From the NCBI GenBank assembly GCA_003194525.1, contig NBIV01000058.1, forward strand, positions 124,001 through 188,000: a stretch of 64,000 nt of DNA, read 5' to 3'. This DNA is from Gracilariopsis chorda (taxonomy: Eukaryota; Rhodophyta; Florideophyceae; Gracilariales; Gracilariaceae). Each line of letters opens with the position of its first letter. The stretch's first letter is position 1. Of the stretch, positions 1 through 10,370 are shown one piece after another. The position numbers were made by a program, and so were the translations under genes. Below the pieces are notes generated by a model, which was given only the letters and a program-made list of their open reading frames with translations, did no database searches and was not told the origin of the DNA.

Positions 1-414
1 TTCGCCGCGGCTCAAGGGAAATTCGTTGATCTCGCAGTTGTCGACGAAGCGAAGAAATCTGCAGGCCGCGGCATAACACGTCTCATCGAGCAAAAGGTGC
101 AAAAGTACTTCGCAAGTCTCATTACGGAAACGTCGCTCGACTCGCACATTCGAGAAAAATTTTTGATCGGTGTCATCTCCGGTGTCATCACTGGCAAACT
201 CGAAGCCATCACGGAACGCACCTCATCCGCACAAACGGCGGCGAACACCACCATCAATGCCGCTAATTCCAGTCTCGCTGGTACAACAACTACTGTACGC
301 AGGGTAGGGCTATACGGCAGAGGCGTAATAGGCGTCAACATGGTTTGCTTTCTTGTGCAAAATGATGTGAACACTCAGAGGTATAGGATATCTAAGGCTA
401 TACGCGTTATCTGA
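1..414 (+). CDS. 3' end of an open reading frame running in from the left edge (unrecognised)
   Basis: Frame 1 is open from the first base to a TGA at 412-414, giving about 137 residues with no start inside the window. The first ~100 residues look protein-like: alternating Lys/Glu-rich and hydrophobic stretches, then an Ala/Thr/Ser-rich segment around AANTTINAANSSLAGTTTT. The last ~40 residues look less like protein, so the true end may lie earlier, for instance at a splice donor near the GTAC at 295-298. I do not recognise a family. It may be the C-terminal part of a real gene or a chance open frame. Confidence 0.3.
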   Translation, partial: FAAAQGKFVDLAVVDEAKKSAGRGITRLIEQKVQKYFASLITETSLDSHIREKFLIGVISGVITGKLEAITERTSSAQTAANTTINAANSSLAGTTTTVRRVGLYGRGVIGVNMVCFLVQNDVNTQRYRISKAIRVI

Positions 415-1194
415 GCGGATGAGGAACGCTTTAGCGCGTCCTGTAGGTTCTTAAACGGCGGCAGGGGTCTAAGAAATCTGTTGTGGATTTCCCGCCGGGG
501 TAGTTATCTTTTTGCGGCGTGCCATGTGACTGACGCCAATGATCAGAGTCTCGACAATGAGACAAGAGTGACGTTTAAAAGGCTGACGACGGAATGCAGC
601 AAAATGCCCAGTAGACTGGAAGCACCCCAACCAGACGGAGATGGACTTTGGGGGCGTTGCTGGGGCGCGATTTGTGGAATATGGACAGGCCCCCCGTTCT
701 GCCAAAAGAAGAAAATGAGCTCAATCTTTTCCATATAGTAACAGATCTCAGGGGCTTAGCGGGCATTGAAACGGATGAGTATTTTCAGTGGATGTCGACT
801 GTTGACATTCGGATCAAGAGTCAAGTAGGGTTAGAACCCAGTGCGAGTGGGGCTGCGTCCGCGTGAGTGCGAGAAGGGTTTGTATAGCGAGGTAGCGGAA
901 ACAGACGTACGCTGCTGAGTCCCGCTCGCAATCCTTCTCACGATTCAGCAACAGCTTCAGTCTGGCTTTCACTGTCGATTGCGGTTTCATGTTTTCCTCC
1001 TTAGGAGCTGAACACCATTAGAAGGAAAGACACTGAAATGTCTTTTGTGTTCGTAATACTAGCTGCTGCATCAGTTGTTCCCTTCCCTGCGAACTTGCTC
1101 TAAACTTGTGTGGCTTCTAACGTTAGCACCGTAAACCCAGAAAGAAACGAAGCCACGACGGCCTTGATGAGAAGGGTTTCGCCTGAACAGATAA
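415..1194. other. stretch without a recognisable gene
   Basis: The open frames here are short and overlap on both strands, and none has a convincing protein character. I see no RNA gene, tandem repeat or LTR. It may hold the 3' flank of the frame entering from the left edge. Confidence 0.4.
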
Positions 1195-1290
1195 CCAAGC
1201 CCCCTCAATAGAAGTATAACCATACACCTCAAGTGACAGCGGCACCTCTAAAATCGGCGGTGTCGCGAATGAAGTGAAGGAGTGCAAATG
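1195..1290 (+). pseudogene. decayed C-terminal fragment of an SDR-type NAD(P)-binding protein
   Basis: This stretch matches the 3' end of the intact SDR gene at 33828-34460. The bases tgtcgcgaatgaagt at 1261-1275 recur there. In frame, the fragment reads KIGGVANEVKECKWVR and then stops; the intact protein has a matching NEVKE-K-W core near its C-terminus. Seven codons before this core are missing, and the upstream catalytic and nucleotide-binding parts are absent. Together with the neighbouring fragment at 1602-1755 it preserves the convergent arrangement of the intact locus, so it is the relic of a segmental duplication and not an independent gene. Confidence 0.7.
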
Positions 1291-1601
1291 GGTGCGATGA
1301 ATGCCCGCTTTTGCTTACCAGTAACCTCGACAGAATATTTGCGTACCAAGTGGTATTATTCTAGTGGCCATATAGTGTCGGCAATGACCGCAAGTCGCTA
1401 CTTTTCCATGCTTCCACATATACGACAATTCGAAACACCGAGCTCCGTCAAAGATTTGCAAACAAGCGCTCCCCGCTTGCACTCACGCGAACATCCCTCC
1501 GTTTCAGTCATCAACCCTTTCGCTTTGTTGAAAGCCCACTGGGACAAACGTTAGTGAAGCGCTCGACCCTGTGATGGCTACAACTCTTAATAATTTAACT
1601 A

Positions 1602-1755
1602 TCACAGTCCAACTCGAACGGCCACCCGCAACACACCTTCCATTCTGGTCGCGTGACTCGCCGCAAACGCCGTATACTCCAGGCTCAAGACCTTCTCAGT
1701 CATAGACAGCACTCCCAACACGTAACGCGGATTGTTCATGTGAGCAACCATCTCC
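1602..1755 (-). pseudogene. decayed C-terminal fragment of the secreted cysteine-rich protein
   Basis: Read on the minus strand, about 50 codons stay in one frame and end in TGA at 1602-1604. They align with the C-terminus of the protein at 34670-36040: an N-x-PRY-x2-G motif, then a YT-x-FAA-x-H segment, and a shared ending of the type RM-E-GV-RVA-R-GL. The reading frame is interrupted by a stop just upstream, and the cysteine-rich part is missing. Nucleotide similarity continues into the 3' flank (atcacagtccaa in both copies). The reading frame of this end is conserved despite base changes. Confidence 0.7.
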
Positions 1756-1861
1756 AGTCACCTCCCATACTGACTGGAGCCGCGAATAAGGGAACTGGAA
1801 AATTTTCTCCTCCACTTGCTTTCCCTTGCCGACTGATGGAAAGTTGAACCAGGAAGGTCAG

Positions 1862-2716
1862 TCTGCTGCAAAATTTTGAAAAGGTAACGCAAAACAACAA
1901 CAATTTTAAACCTATTCATTTAAAGAGAATGTCGTGCTGACTGACTGAAGTCAACAAAGCTTTGAACGGGGCTAGAGACAAGTCTGGGTCGTCGGCACAA
2001 GATTCGCTATTGAAGTCAAATAACATCAAGAGAATGGTTAGCGCGGGATGTAAGGGTCCTTTTATCAATATATCTCAGATCTGCGCATGTGTAGGACAAC
2101 AGAATGTCGAACGAAAGAGAATTGCGTATGGATTTACCCGAAGAACACTTCCGCACTTTGTACTGGATGATCTTGGTCCAGAGAGTAGAGGGTTTGTGGC
2201 CTATCCCGGCGGCGCCGATAACGCAGAATACACTCAATGAGAACACGGAGAGCATGAAATGAATATTGGAACCTATACTGCGAACACAGACATATCCCGT
2301 TGAAGCAGCACATGCGCCACAGAACGCCAGGAAACAACCAAGCCAATGTGACGTCTCTGCTTCGCCTCTCTTCGCAATTGCGAAGAAACTTATCAATCCC
2401 AGAATGGTGCAACCCCCGTCAAACATGTGAATTTCCTTCCACTATCACCACGTTCCCTGTGTGCCATTCGGCAGCCTTTCACTCCAAACTGACAAGAGAA
2501 GCCTTCTTTACCTCGCCTTTCTTTACAACTGGCCACAAACCATTCGCCAAAACGCAAGTAGGTACAATTAACATTCTATTAGCAGCTGTAGCAGACCCAC
2601 TTGATCAGTAAAGTGTCCATCTACTCATGAAGTTCAGCTGCAAGAAACGAGTGTGCCATCGCATGCAGATGTTGAGAACTCACCTCTGGCCTCAAGATAT
2701 GGTGTCATGAAATCAA
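1862..2716. other. gene-free flank of the hAT transposase
   Basis: Only short overlapping frames are present. A minus-strand frame at 2016-2426 has a hydrophobic look but no recognisable motif. If the hAT element has a terminal inverted repeat on this side it should lie here; I looked for a pair of short inverted ends matching the 5202-5855 flank and did not find one. Confidence 0.35.
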
Positions 2717-2717
2717 C

Positions 2718-5201
2718 TTATCTGAAGAAGTCCATAACCTCCGAGGTCGGGGCTAGGCCATCTTGATCAACATCAACATCATCTACCTCCACTTCCTCGA
2801 TCTCCTCAATGTCACCATCTGCCCCGTCTTCGTATCCAAAGAATTCCTCGAACAAATTGGACTCGCCAGTAACGTTAGAAGTTGTTGTTAGCGAGCTGGT
2901 AAGTGTTGTATTCATGCTTCGATTCCAGCCGCCGAAACGAATGTTTTGGTATTCGCGTTTGGCCACCTGCTCAATTCGAAGTGAGCGCTCACTAAAAAGT
3001 AAGTCATTGAATGAACAGAAAACCATTCTCATAACCTTCTGTTGGTTGAGCCTGTTCCTCACAGATGTCCTTATCCTTCCTTGGTGGCTAAAACTCCTCT
3101 CTACGCTAGAGGACGAGGGGCTCGTACCGAGAATTCTGAGCGCAAATTCGCGCAGCAGCGACCGCTTGTCATCATATTCTATCCAGTAAACCAGCGGGAT
3201 ATCGCTATAGCACCACAAAAGGTTACGCCTGGTATCATCCGTCCCACATGAACGCCACGACAACCGAAGAAGACTCAACTCCTGCAACAACAGTTGCACC
3301 GCTCTGTCTTCACCTCCTCTATCTTGGGCTTTCTCTGCGATAGGGAAGACATCAGAACGGACGAAATCCCTCATCATCTGAGAGACATGTTCCCTGTCTT
3401 CGGAGAGGTCTTGATAAGTACTGCGGATGTCAAGATAAAAAGCAACCCGATGAAGGGGTGTTAGTAGCGGTATTCGTCGGGTCGATCCACGCAGTCTTTC
3501 GTCAAAAACAGAGAGAACTTCATCACGTCGGTCTGTGGTGAAGAAGGCAGTCAGAGGTAGAACTGATATACGGTACCGTAACTCCCTTGTAGCAGGAAAC
3601 ACCTCCGATATTAGTGACGACTCGTCGTCAAATAGACGTAGATATTGACGAACAAGCCGTAGAATGTGGAAAACATCTAAAGCATCACGCATAAGTGCAC
3701 GGTCCTGTATCAAGCTCTGAAATTCCCTGCGTTTCTCAAGACCTCGGGCACCGCGCGCTCCATATAGAGTGCTTTCAAAATCGGGGCACTCAATTAAACG
3801 ATGGTATACTTTCTCGCTGCGCAGTACGGAACGCAGCATACTCTCGCTGGAGGCAAAGCGCGTGGTTGCCATTCTACATGGTAGCACTGCAGTTCTTGGT
3901 AACGCCGGTCTCCCGTAATGGTCTACTGCCCCTTGCAGTGCGTCTTGGTGACTGGCATCTGCCAGTAGACTCAAGTTATGTTGGTCTTTCAGCTCTTTGA
4001 ACCGATGGTAGAGCTTCGGATGTCGGCGCAGCTCGGAGACAATAGAAGTAACTTTTTGTAGTATACCACTTATCCACTTCACACTACCCAGATCCTGCAT
4101 AAGTAGATTTGCCACATGAGTCTGGTCTTGACAGGACAACAGATGGTTGTGCTTGTCGATTAATAACTGCTTGGCCTTCACGCAACAGCTTGTGTTGTCG
4201 CTCACGACAGCACAAATGTTCACCATAGACCCAAACGAACCCATGACCTCTTCAAGTGCAGAGGCATAGAACTGAGCTCCGCACTTTTGTGAACCAGTGT
4301 AAATGGAACGCAAGAAAAAAGTCTTGCGTACACGCTCCACCCCAGTGATCGAAAGCAAAACATTAACCACGCTTTCATTGGAAATATCAGTCCATCCATC
4401 AAACAAAAGCGTGCCGTAACTGCTGTTGAACGCAGAAGTTATGGAACACTTCACTCTATTAAGCATAGAGTCATAGTAGGCAGACAAATTCCTCTCTGAC
4501 ATCTTGTACGCCATTGGAAGTTGCTCCGACAACTCTGGATTCAGAAGTTTAGCGATCTGGAAGAAAAGATCCTTCCCGGGACGGCGTGAAAGCGTGGAAA
4601 AAGGAAGCATGTTGTTGATAACAAACCGTGTTACCAGCTCATTTAGTGTTGTCCGTTTTCGATATGAGTCTTCGCTTTCCACCCTCACATTCACCGGCAG
4701 AGTAGCATCAGAACCGAAATCCAGTGTGCCGTAATTGGAATCGTTTTGTTGGATAGTATTACTAGGTTGAATGTTTTCACGACTTAGATACAAAGATGAT
4801 GAGCGCGGCTTTGTAGGAGTGATTTGCGTTCCAAAAAGTTGCGAATGTCCGCTTCTGCGTTTGCGGTCATGCTTGAGTAATGTCTTTTCCTGTAGAAGTC
4901 TCGTTTTAACGTCTTTTGGGACTTGATGACACCGGAGAAGGTGATGGCCAAGTTGAGTAGCATTGTCCACTTTCGCATACGATTGCCATTCGCAGCTGAC
5001 GCAAGTTGTGAATAAAGGCGGTGAGTCGGTTGAAGTTTCATGCAAAGAATTCGGGTCTTTTGGAATACGAGTGTCTCGGCGACGTTCGAACCATTCGGAC
5101 AGATACCATTTTCTCTTTTTGCCTCCACTAGAGGTCGTTTCGTGTTGGTTGCTGTGTGTTGATGCCGTAACCGAGACATCATTAAAATTAGAACCTTCCA
5201 T
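2718..5201 (-). CDS. hAT-superfamily transposase with BED zinc finger
   Basis: This 827-residue open frame has the layout of hAT transposases, DNA cut-and-paste enzymes acting in the nucleus. Residues ~65-95 form a BED-type zinc finger (Cys67, Cys70, then His86/87 and Cys91/His92). Residues ~180-400 resemble the DUF659-type half of the RNase H-like core. The acidic residues expected for catalysis are visible: Asp268 in LLFDGWTD, Asp335 in VVSDNTS, and a Glu in the C-terminal SSSSVERSFS motif, which starts the hAT dimerisation region. A long acidic tail (EEIEEVEVDDVDVDQD) follows. There are no stops or frameshifts, so the protein may be functional. I could not identify terminal inverted repeats or the 8-bp target duplication. 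It could also be a domesticated transposase. Confidence 0.88.
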   Translation of the reverse strand: MEGSNFNDVSVTASTHSNQHETTSSGGKKRKWYLSEWFERRRDTRIPKDPNSLHETSTDSPPLFTTCVSCEWQSYAKVDNATQLGHHLLRCHQVPKDVKTRLLQEKTLLKHDRKRRSGHSQLFGTQITPTKPRSSSLYLSRENIQPSNTIQQNDSNYGTLDFGSDATLPVNVRVESEDSYRKRTTLNELVTRFVINNMLPFSTLSRRPGKDLFFQIAKLLNPELSEQLPMAYKMSERNLSAYYDSMLNRVKCSITSAFNSSYGTLLFDGWTDISNESVVNVLLSITGVERVRKTFFLRSIYTGSQKCGAQFYASALEEVMGSFGSMVNICAVVSDNTSCCVKAKQLLIDKHNHLLSCQDQTHVANLLMQDLGSVKWISGILQKVTSIVSELRRHPKLYHRFKELKDQHNLSLLADASHQDALQGAVDHYGRPALPRTAVLPCRMATTRFASSESMLRSVLRSEKVYHRLIECPDFESTLYGARGARGLEKRREFQSLIQDRALMRDALDVFHILRLVRQYLRLFDDESSLISEVFPATRELRYRISVLPLTAFFTTDRRDEVLSVFDERLRGSTRRIPLLTPLHRVAFYLDIRSTYQDLSEDREHVSQMMRDFVRSDVFPIAEKAQDRGGEDRAVQLLLQELSLLRLSWRSCGTDDTRRNLLWCYSDIPLVYWIEYDDKRSLLREFALRILGTSPSSSSVERSFSHQGRIRTSVRNRLNQQKVMRMVFCSFNDLLFSERSLRIEQVAKREYQNIRFGGWNRSMNTTLTSSLTTTSNVTGESNLFEEFFGYEDGADGDIEEIEEVEVDDVDVDQDGLAPTSEVMDFFR

Positions 5202-5855
5202 GTTGATCCTGTTTCGAACAAGAGGAGAGGAAAACTCGCACTTGTTGTGTAGAAAGAAAGGAGCTAGAGTTTGTGAAAGGTAGTCTCTCGCAAGCGCGGA
5301 GAGGGAACCAGGAAGTGGTGCGCAGAACGAGATTATAACATGGACTATGGCGGATTAGGTCTAAGTGCTGGAGAGTCAAGACTGCAGAATACAGTTTGCA
5401 GAAAGATGACTTTGCTGTGCTCACATGATATCATTTCGTATTCGACAAACGAGATGGGTATTCATTAACTTGTCATCCAAATTTTCGAACATCTAAATGT
5501 TCTGCACATATGTGTCATATGTTTTCAATGTGGACAGGTAGCAGAAAATTGCCGTCAAGCGTTGAAAAGTTGCCTTCAAGAAGATTCCTGGGACTGGAGT
5601 GACAGCTATGTGTATGTAGCGTAGTAACCAGTACGTGTAAAGGGTGCGGTTACGTAGCCAGCAATGCAGTCAAAATACAAACAGGCTCCAGTGCGGCCTG
5701 GCAGTCCGCTTTGTATACATACACGATATCTTGGGTTTGGCGCAGCTTGCAGACCAGACCCTCTGTTGCTGTGCTAAGCCAAAGATGGTGGCGAAGGATG
5801 ATTCTTGTAGGGATATCTAACAAGTAGTGTTTCCATTCGCATTGCCTCTCACCCC
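5202..5855. other. intergenic region between divergent genes
   Basis: This 654-bp gap separates the hAT transposase (minus) from the flavoprotein gene (plus), so it should carry the start regions of both. The open frames are short and unconvincing. No clear TATA box is seen directly before the flavoprotein start. Confidence 0.4.
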
Positions 5856-7898
5856 ATGGGCAACTTTGTCAGCTTTGTCAAGCACGCTTTGTTCTCCGCC
5901 GTCGCGGAGAAGATCGACCACCTTGCCCCCACCGCGTCCGAACAAGAAGTCTCAGAGTGGTGCTGCTGCTTCAAGCAGCTAGTGTCGCAGATCGGCTTCG
6001 AGCGCGCCTTCAAGCAGTACTTGCTGGACATTTTGCAGATCGCCGACAAGCATGCTGCGCTGCTGCCCTCTGCTGTCGCCGATTGGCTCCAAGCAGACCC
6101 GACCACCGCCTCCATCGTCGAGCAGCATCGTGCCGACACGCTTTCCCAGCAGGACCTGCGCGCCGGGCGCCTTCCAGACGGGTCGTCCGTGTTCCACGAT
6201 GCCGACGCCGATGGCGTGCACGGAATCGTTGAGAAGGATGGTCGCGCCGTCAAGGTGTTCCGCGGTGAGCCGTTCCGCAACTGGGGCGACACGCTATCCT
6301 TCAGGACGTCGTACACCTTCGTGCCGACCACGCAGGTGGGCGTCATCAACGTCGTCAAGTTTGCCCTCGCCGAGCGGCGCCGTGTTCGCGTATCTGGCAG
6401 CCGCCACAGTTGGTCGCCAGTGTTCGGCAGCGATGGCGACATCGTCATCTCCATGATGGAGATCGGCGCCGCCGTGCAGCAGATTCGATGGCTCCCCCCG
6501 AAGGACAACCCGCAAGACAACGAGCTGGAGAGCGTCGCGCTGGATGGCACGTTCATCGCGGAGGACGGTTCCCGTCACGCGCGCATACGGTTGGGCGGTG
6601 CAGCCACCAGCGAGCACTTCCGCCAGTGGACGTTGTCCAACGCAGAGGGCGGCGGCGACTGGCAGTGGATGATACGCGCACTGCCCATCCTCACCGCAAT
6701 TACCAGCGGTGGGTGGACGCAGCCCATATGCCACGGCTCCGGTATCACGCACAAGTCCGTGTCGGACCTGTGCGTGGAGATGACCATCGTCAATTGCAAG
6801 GGCGAGCTACAGACCATCTCCGACCGCCAGCAGTTGCGCGCAGTGGCGGGGAGCTTCGGTTTGTTTGGCGTCATTGTATCACACGTGTTTGTGATGGACC
6901 CCATGAAGATCGCGCAGCTCTTCCCTCGCAAGATACCCACAATGCTTTCCGTACCGCCCGTGCGCAGGGAGGATGTGCCGCAACAAGACGATTTCCACAC
7001 GAGCTTTTCGGACAAGCAGCTGCAAGAGGCGCAGCGCGCTTTCGAACTGGACTGCAACAAGTTCTACTGCGAGTGGTTCTGGTTCCCGTTTCAGGACGAG
7101 TGCTGGCTAAACAGCTGGGACGTGACGGATGTCGGCGAGGACCGGCCCGTATACCCCGACGAGAAGGAAGTGGAGCTGCAAAACCTTCAGGCGTCCATCG
7201 CCTGGCTGTTCGAGGTGACATTGCTGAGGTTCCTGCCGGGCAAGGTGCAGGCGAGTCTGTTTGGCTGGGCGGCGATGTTTTTCTTGCCGACTGGCAACTT
7301 TCCGACAAGCGTGTCGAACGCGCTGCACTTTCGGCGTGGCATTCACCGCATGCCGGTGCGGGACGTTGAAGTGTCGATCGAGATCCCCGCCAAGCGCGAC
7401 GGTACGCCGGACTTTTCGATCTGTCAGAAAGCTTGGTGGCACGCGATCAGCGAAGTGTACGAGTCGCTGGAGCAGCGCGAGGAGGCGCCCATGCGAACGA
7501 CGCTGGAGATGCGTATCGTGGGCGACAGTGACATCTTGATGAGCACGCAGCGTGGCAATACGTGTGGTACGTGCGCGATTGAGGTACTGACGAACACGCT
7601 GGTGCCGGACGAGGTGTGGAAGGCGTTCGTGGAGCGCGTGGTGGCGCGGTGGGCATCGCTGACCAACCCGGTGACGGGCGAGCCGCTGCGAGTGAAGCCG
7701 CATTGGGCGAAGGAGTGGCCGACCACGATGCGCGGCGAGAGCATTGTCAAGTACCTGCGGACGACGTACCGCGGCGACGCCAGTGAGTTCGTGACGGAGA
7801 TGGAGAAGGCAGCGGCGGACGGGGGGTATGAATTGAGCGACGCGTTTGGGGTGTTTGGGAATGACACCATTTTGAGCATTATTGACGCACAGCAATAA
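5856..7898 (+). CDS. FAD-dependent oxidase of the aldonolactone oxidoreductase (VAO) family
   Basis: This 680-residue protein belongs to the VAO/PCMH flavoprotein fold. After an extra N-terminal region of ~140 residues, the FAD-binding domain spans ~145-340. It carries RVRVSGSRHSWSPVF, in which His184 sits where the covalent flavin histidine of gulono/arabinono-lactone oxidases lies. GSGITHKSVSDL and GSFGLFGVI give the rest of the FAD site. The C-terminal part ends with an HWAK motif at 616-619, the HWxK signature of aldonolactone oxidoreductases. The likely reaction is oxidation of a sugar lactone or related polyol by oxygen, possibly in ascorbate-like synthesis; the exact substrate cannot be read from sequence. 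No signal peptide is visible. The start at ATG 5856 lies in a good context (ccccATGG). The gene is clearly more GC-rich than its surroundings. It is longer than typical family members because of the N-terminal extension. Confidence 0.85.
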   Translation: MGNFVSFVKHALFSAVAEKIDHLAPTASEQEVSEWCCCFKQLVSQIGFERAFKQYLLDILQIADKHAALLPSAVADWLQADPTTASIVEQHRADTLSQQDLRAGRLPDGSSVFHDADADGVHGIVEKDGRAVKVFRGEPFRNWGDTLSFRTSYTFVPTTQVGVINVVKFALAERRRVRVSGSRHSWSPVFGSDGDIVISMMEIGAAVQQIRWLPPKDNPQDNELESVALDGTFIAEDGSRHARIRLGGAATSEHFRQWTLSNAEGGGDWQWMIRALPILTAITSGGWTQPICHGSGITHKSVSDLCVEMTIVNCKGELQTISDRQQLRAVAGSFGLFGVIVSHVFVMDPMKIAQLFPRKIPTMLSVPPVRREDVPQQDDFHTSFSDKQLQEAQRAFELDCNKFYCEWFWFPFQDECWLNSWDVTDVGEDRPVYPDEKEVELQNLQASIAWLFEVTLLRFLPGKVQASLFGWAAMFFLPTGNFPTSVSNALHFRRGIHRMPVRDVEVSIEIPAKRDGTPDFSICQKAWWHAISEVYESLEQREEAPMRTTLEMRIVGDSDILMSTQRGNTCGTCAIEVLTNTLVPDEVWKAFVERVVARWASLTNPVTGEPLRVKPHWAKEWPTTMRGESIVKYLRTTYRGDASEFVTEMEKAAADGGYELSDAFGVFGNDTILSIIDAQQ

Positions 7899-7939
7899 GC
7901 CCTACGTGTATGAAGTTCATACTATGAACTGTACCCAAG

Positions 7940-8560
7940 GGTATCCCTATACTGTTGGTAGCTACTGTACCTTTGTACCAAAGGTACTGTTATCGGTTGG
8001 ACCTCTTTCAAGTGTGAGAAGTCCATCAAGTATACGCAGTGTGGGGGGGTTCTCCGGTGAACAACTTGAGGAGTGGTACAGTCTGAGTCGGTACAAGACC
8101 TTGCCGGGAGTCTTCCTCTTGAGTCTCCTGTGGGTAGGCTTTACTTAAGTAGGGATACTAGGCGACCTATCGGCTATTAGGATCGATTAAACACGTACTC
8201 TAAACTCCTACGACGCTTGTCAGTTATTCGTTATCGGCTTGCGTCGTGTGCTTCTTGTACGTGTTTTCACAACTGTACTGTTGTCGCATGGGCTTCTGAC
8301 GTATGTCAGAAGTTGCTGTTTGCGCGGTGGAGGGCGCCTCTCTCACAAGCAACGGTATTCGGCATAGGAATCTCCCGAGAGTCCTTCTCGGTCTTCTGGG
8401 GGATGAGGCATTATTTATATAGGTATACTACGCGACCCTTGCGATAATAAAGTCTGTCAGCGGCGGACGTGTCATGTATATGTTGTACGTCATTCTTTCT
8501 TTGTCAGCGTCGGACTTGTACGTGATTTCACAACTGTACCTTCGTACCCTCGTAGCCCTT
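7940..8560. repeat. two degenerate direct repeats of about 290 bp
   Basis: The segments at about 7945-8275 and 8275-8560 align loosely. Both run from an actgt start through a gaga/gtcc-rich part to a TATA-like stretch (tttacttaagtagggatact, then atttatataggtatact). Each then has a gcgacc block and ends near cgtg-tttcacaactgtac. They may be remains of an old LTR or tandem promoter-like repeat. No open frame here is convincing. Confidence 0.4.
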
Positions 8561-8876
8561 CTCACTAGACCAAACTCTTTAAATACGAGTTTTCTATCAA
8601 GAGCTTCTTATCAAAATACACACCACATTTCTCTCTAATATATTTCGGTGAAGCTTAATTTAAAAATTTACGGGTTGCCAAAAAACAAGCCTTACTGACT
8701 GTTTGTGAAAGATCCTAAATTAATGCAGAGCATGTGCCACTGGTAGATAGCTGGCCAAAGATAACTATAGCACTGCGTTATCCATCGATGCGGGTTTTGC
8801 TCCAGGGACGTGGGATTTAAAGACAGCGCAGTAAAAGATCTTAAAAATATTACAAACCGCACGATCACTCCAGTAC

Positions 8877-9081
8877 TGTGACGGAACGTCAGAGAACGTT
8901 ATCTTTACTTTTAACTAGTCGTTCCAGTCCTATTTTGTTCGTTACCAACTAGCATTAGAACGTTAGCTTTATCCATACGAGCGTGCACTACATAAACGCT
9001 AGTAGACCCAGATCTGGCAAGATCCCAGCCAGACAGAGGTCACAAGCACTAAGATTTGTTCTTGAACGCTATTCTGTTACA
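8877..9081 (+). repeat. 5' LTR of element A
   Basis: A 205-bp direct repeat of 14812-15016 with TG...CA ends (TGTGACGG...TGTTACA). It is followed two bases later by the primer-binding site tggtagcatc. Confidence 0.92.
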
Positions 9082-9083
9082 TT

Positions 9084-9095
9084 TGGTAGCATCTT
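9084..9095 (+). promoter_or_regulatory. primer-binding site of element A
   Basis: TGGTAGCATC begins two bases downstream of the 5' LTR. The TGG is the complement of a tRNA CCA end. The same ten bases follow the 5' LTR of the copia element at 21514, which suggests a shared primer tRNA. Confidence 0.6.
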
Positions 9096-9145
9096 TCTAA
9101 GTTTCCACCGCTAGGAACTCGCTTGGTTACGCAAACTACTCTACG

Positions 9146-10370
9146 ATGCCGACTTCATCAGAACATCTGATTGAAACACGATCAAAAAGGGCCGAGACTG
9201 TGCCATCGAAAGCAACGTCTTTACTGCCATCTTCCGCTTCGACTGCAAAAGCAGCGCCTCCGACAAACAACGGTTCCTCATTATCGCAAATCACAACCCG
9301 TATTGCAACCCAAGAGCATTCGCGCTCACAATCTGATATTCGCTTCACCCACACTTCTGCACCATTGCAGGACGCACGCCAGATGAGAAGTGATCCTTTT
9401 CTTTTGCAGATATTAGAGAGACAACAAGCAGCAATTGATGCTCTTACAAGTCAACTGTCCGCCTTAGCTGCACAAGACCAAGCCACGTCTAACCCACACT
9501 CTGTGCCTGAGAAACAGACGGTCCCACTGCCGGTGCACATCCTCGAAGACGTCAATGATCCCCAATATTATCTCCTATATGCCCGATGGAAGCCTTAACA
9601 GACACCGCTCCAGGTACTTAAGTCTTCTAATTTTCTGACGTATTCTGGAAAGAAACACGAAAGAACATCGACGAAGGTTAGATCGTTCATATCAAGCATC
9701 CGAAAGGTCACAAATTTGTGTGGTGGACTTACCGCCAGGGAAGAAGTGAACGTCGCTGTCTGCTTGTTGCGGGATGCAGCTGATCTGTGGTACAATCGCA
9801 TCATCACAGGAGGTGAATTTTTTTTCACTCGAACAGTTACAGGAAGCCATGATATAAGAGTTCGTTCCAGCGAATGAACACGCAAATGCGCGCCTCTCAC
9901 TCATCAAGTTGCGAATGAACGGTTCCCTCGAGACCCACATTGCACGGTTTCGTGATTGGACAGACGTATGCGTGACACCGCTAAGCGAAGTTTTCACCTA
10001 TTTCCAGCTCAGCCTGCCGACTCTCTTCCGGAAGAAGCTGTCCGAACGCTATCCATCTGGAAAACCCCCTTGCATGTCCGAGGTGTTCAAATTTGTCCGC
10101 ACAATATATATCTCCGAACGATGGGACGACACGCCAAAGTCGTCACAATCTTCACGCACGCAAGGATCGAGCAGTAAGGTAAACGGTCGTACACGCCCGA
10201 ATCGAAACCGAATTTCACAGCCTTTGAGCGCCACTGCAATTAAAAAAGACTCCGATGCCGAGACCTGGGGACCAGCAGACTTCCAAATCAACCTTGAACT
10301 CGATACCTACTGAAGCCATGACCGATGCATGAAGTGTGGCGTAAAGCCATACAGCGACCCTAAACATCCA
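9146..10370 (+). pseudogene. gag of element A, broken
   Basis: The region begins with an ATG frame of 150 residues ending in TAA at 9596-9598. The same frame continues with a capsid-like segment containing VRSFISSIRKV and LLRDAADLWYN, typical of Ty3 Gag. The capsid then goes on in another frame from about 9840 (RFRDWTDV onward) to a TGA at 10311-10313. Just after this stop comes a zinc-finger-like segment, DRCMKCGVKPYSDPKHPCR, as found at the end of Ty3 Gag. Two stops and one frameshift make this copy non-functional. It lies directly upstream of the protease region. Confidence 0.8.

Noticed and set aside
2016-2426. Hydrophobic 136-codon minus frame that looks like a membrane protein
   Set aside because: It overlaps equally long frames on the other strand, has Cys/Ser-rich random-looking sequence and no family motif or promoter.
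2600-5850. Candidate terminal inverted repeats for the hAT element, such as cagtaaagtgtcc near 2609
   Set aside because: No matching inverted copy was found on the other side of the transposase by eye.
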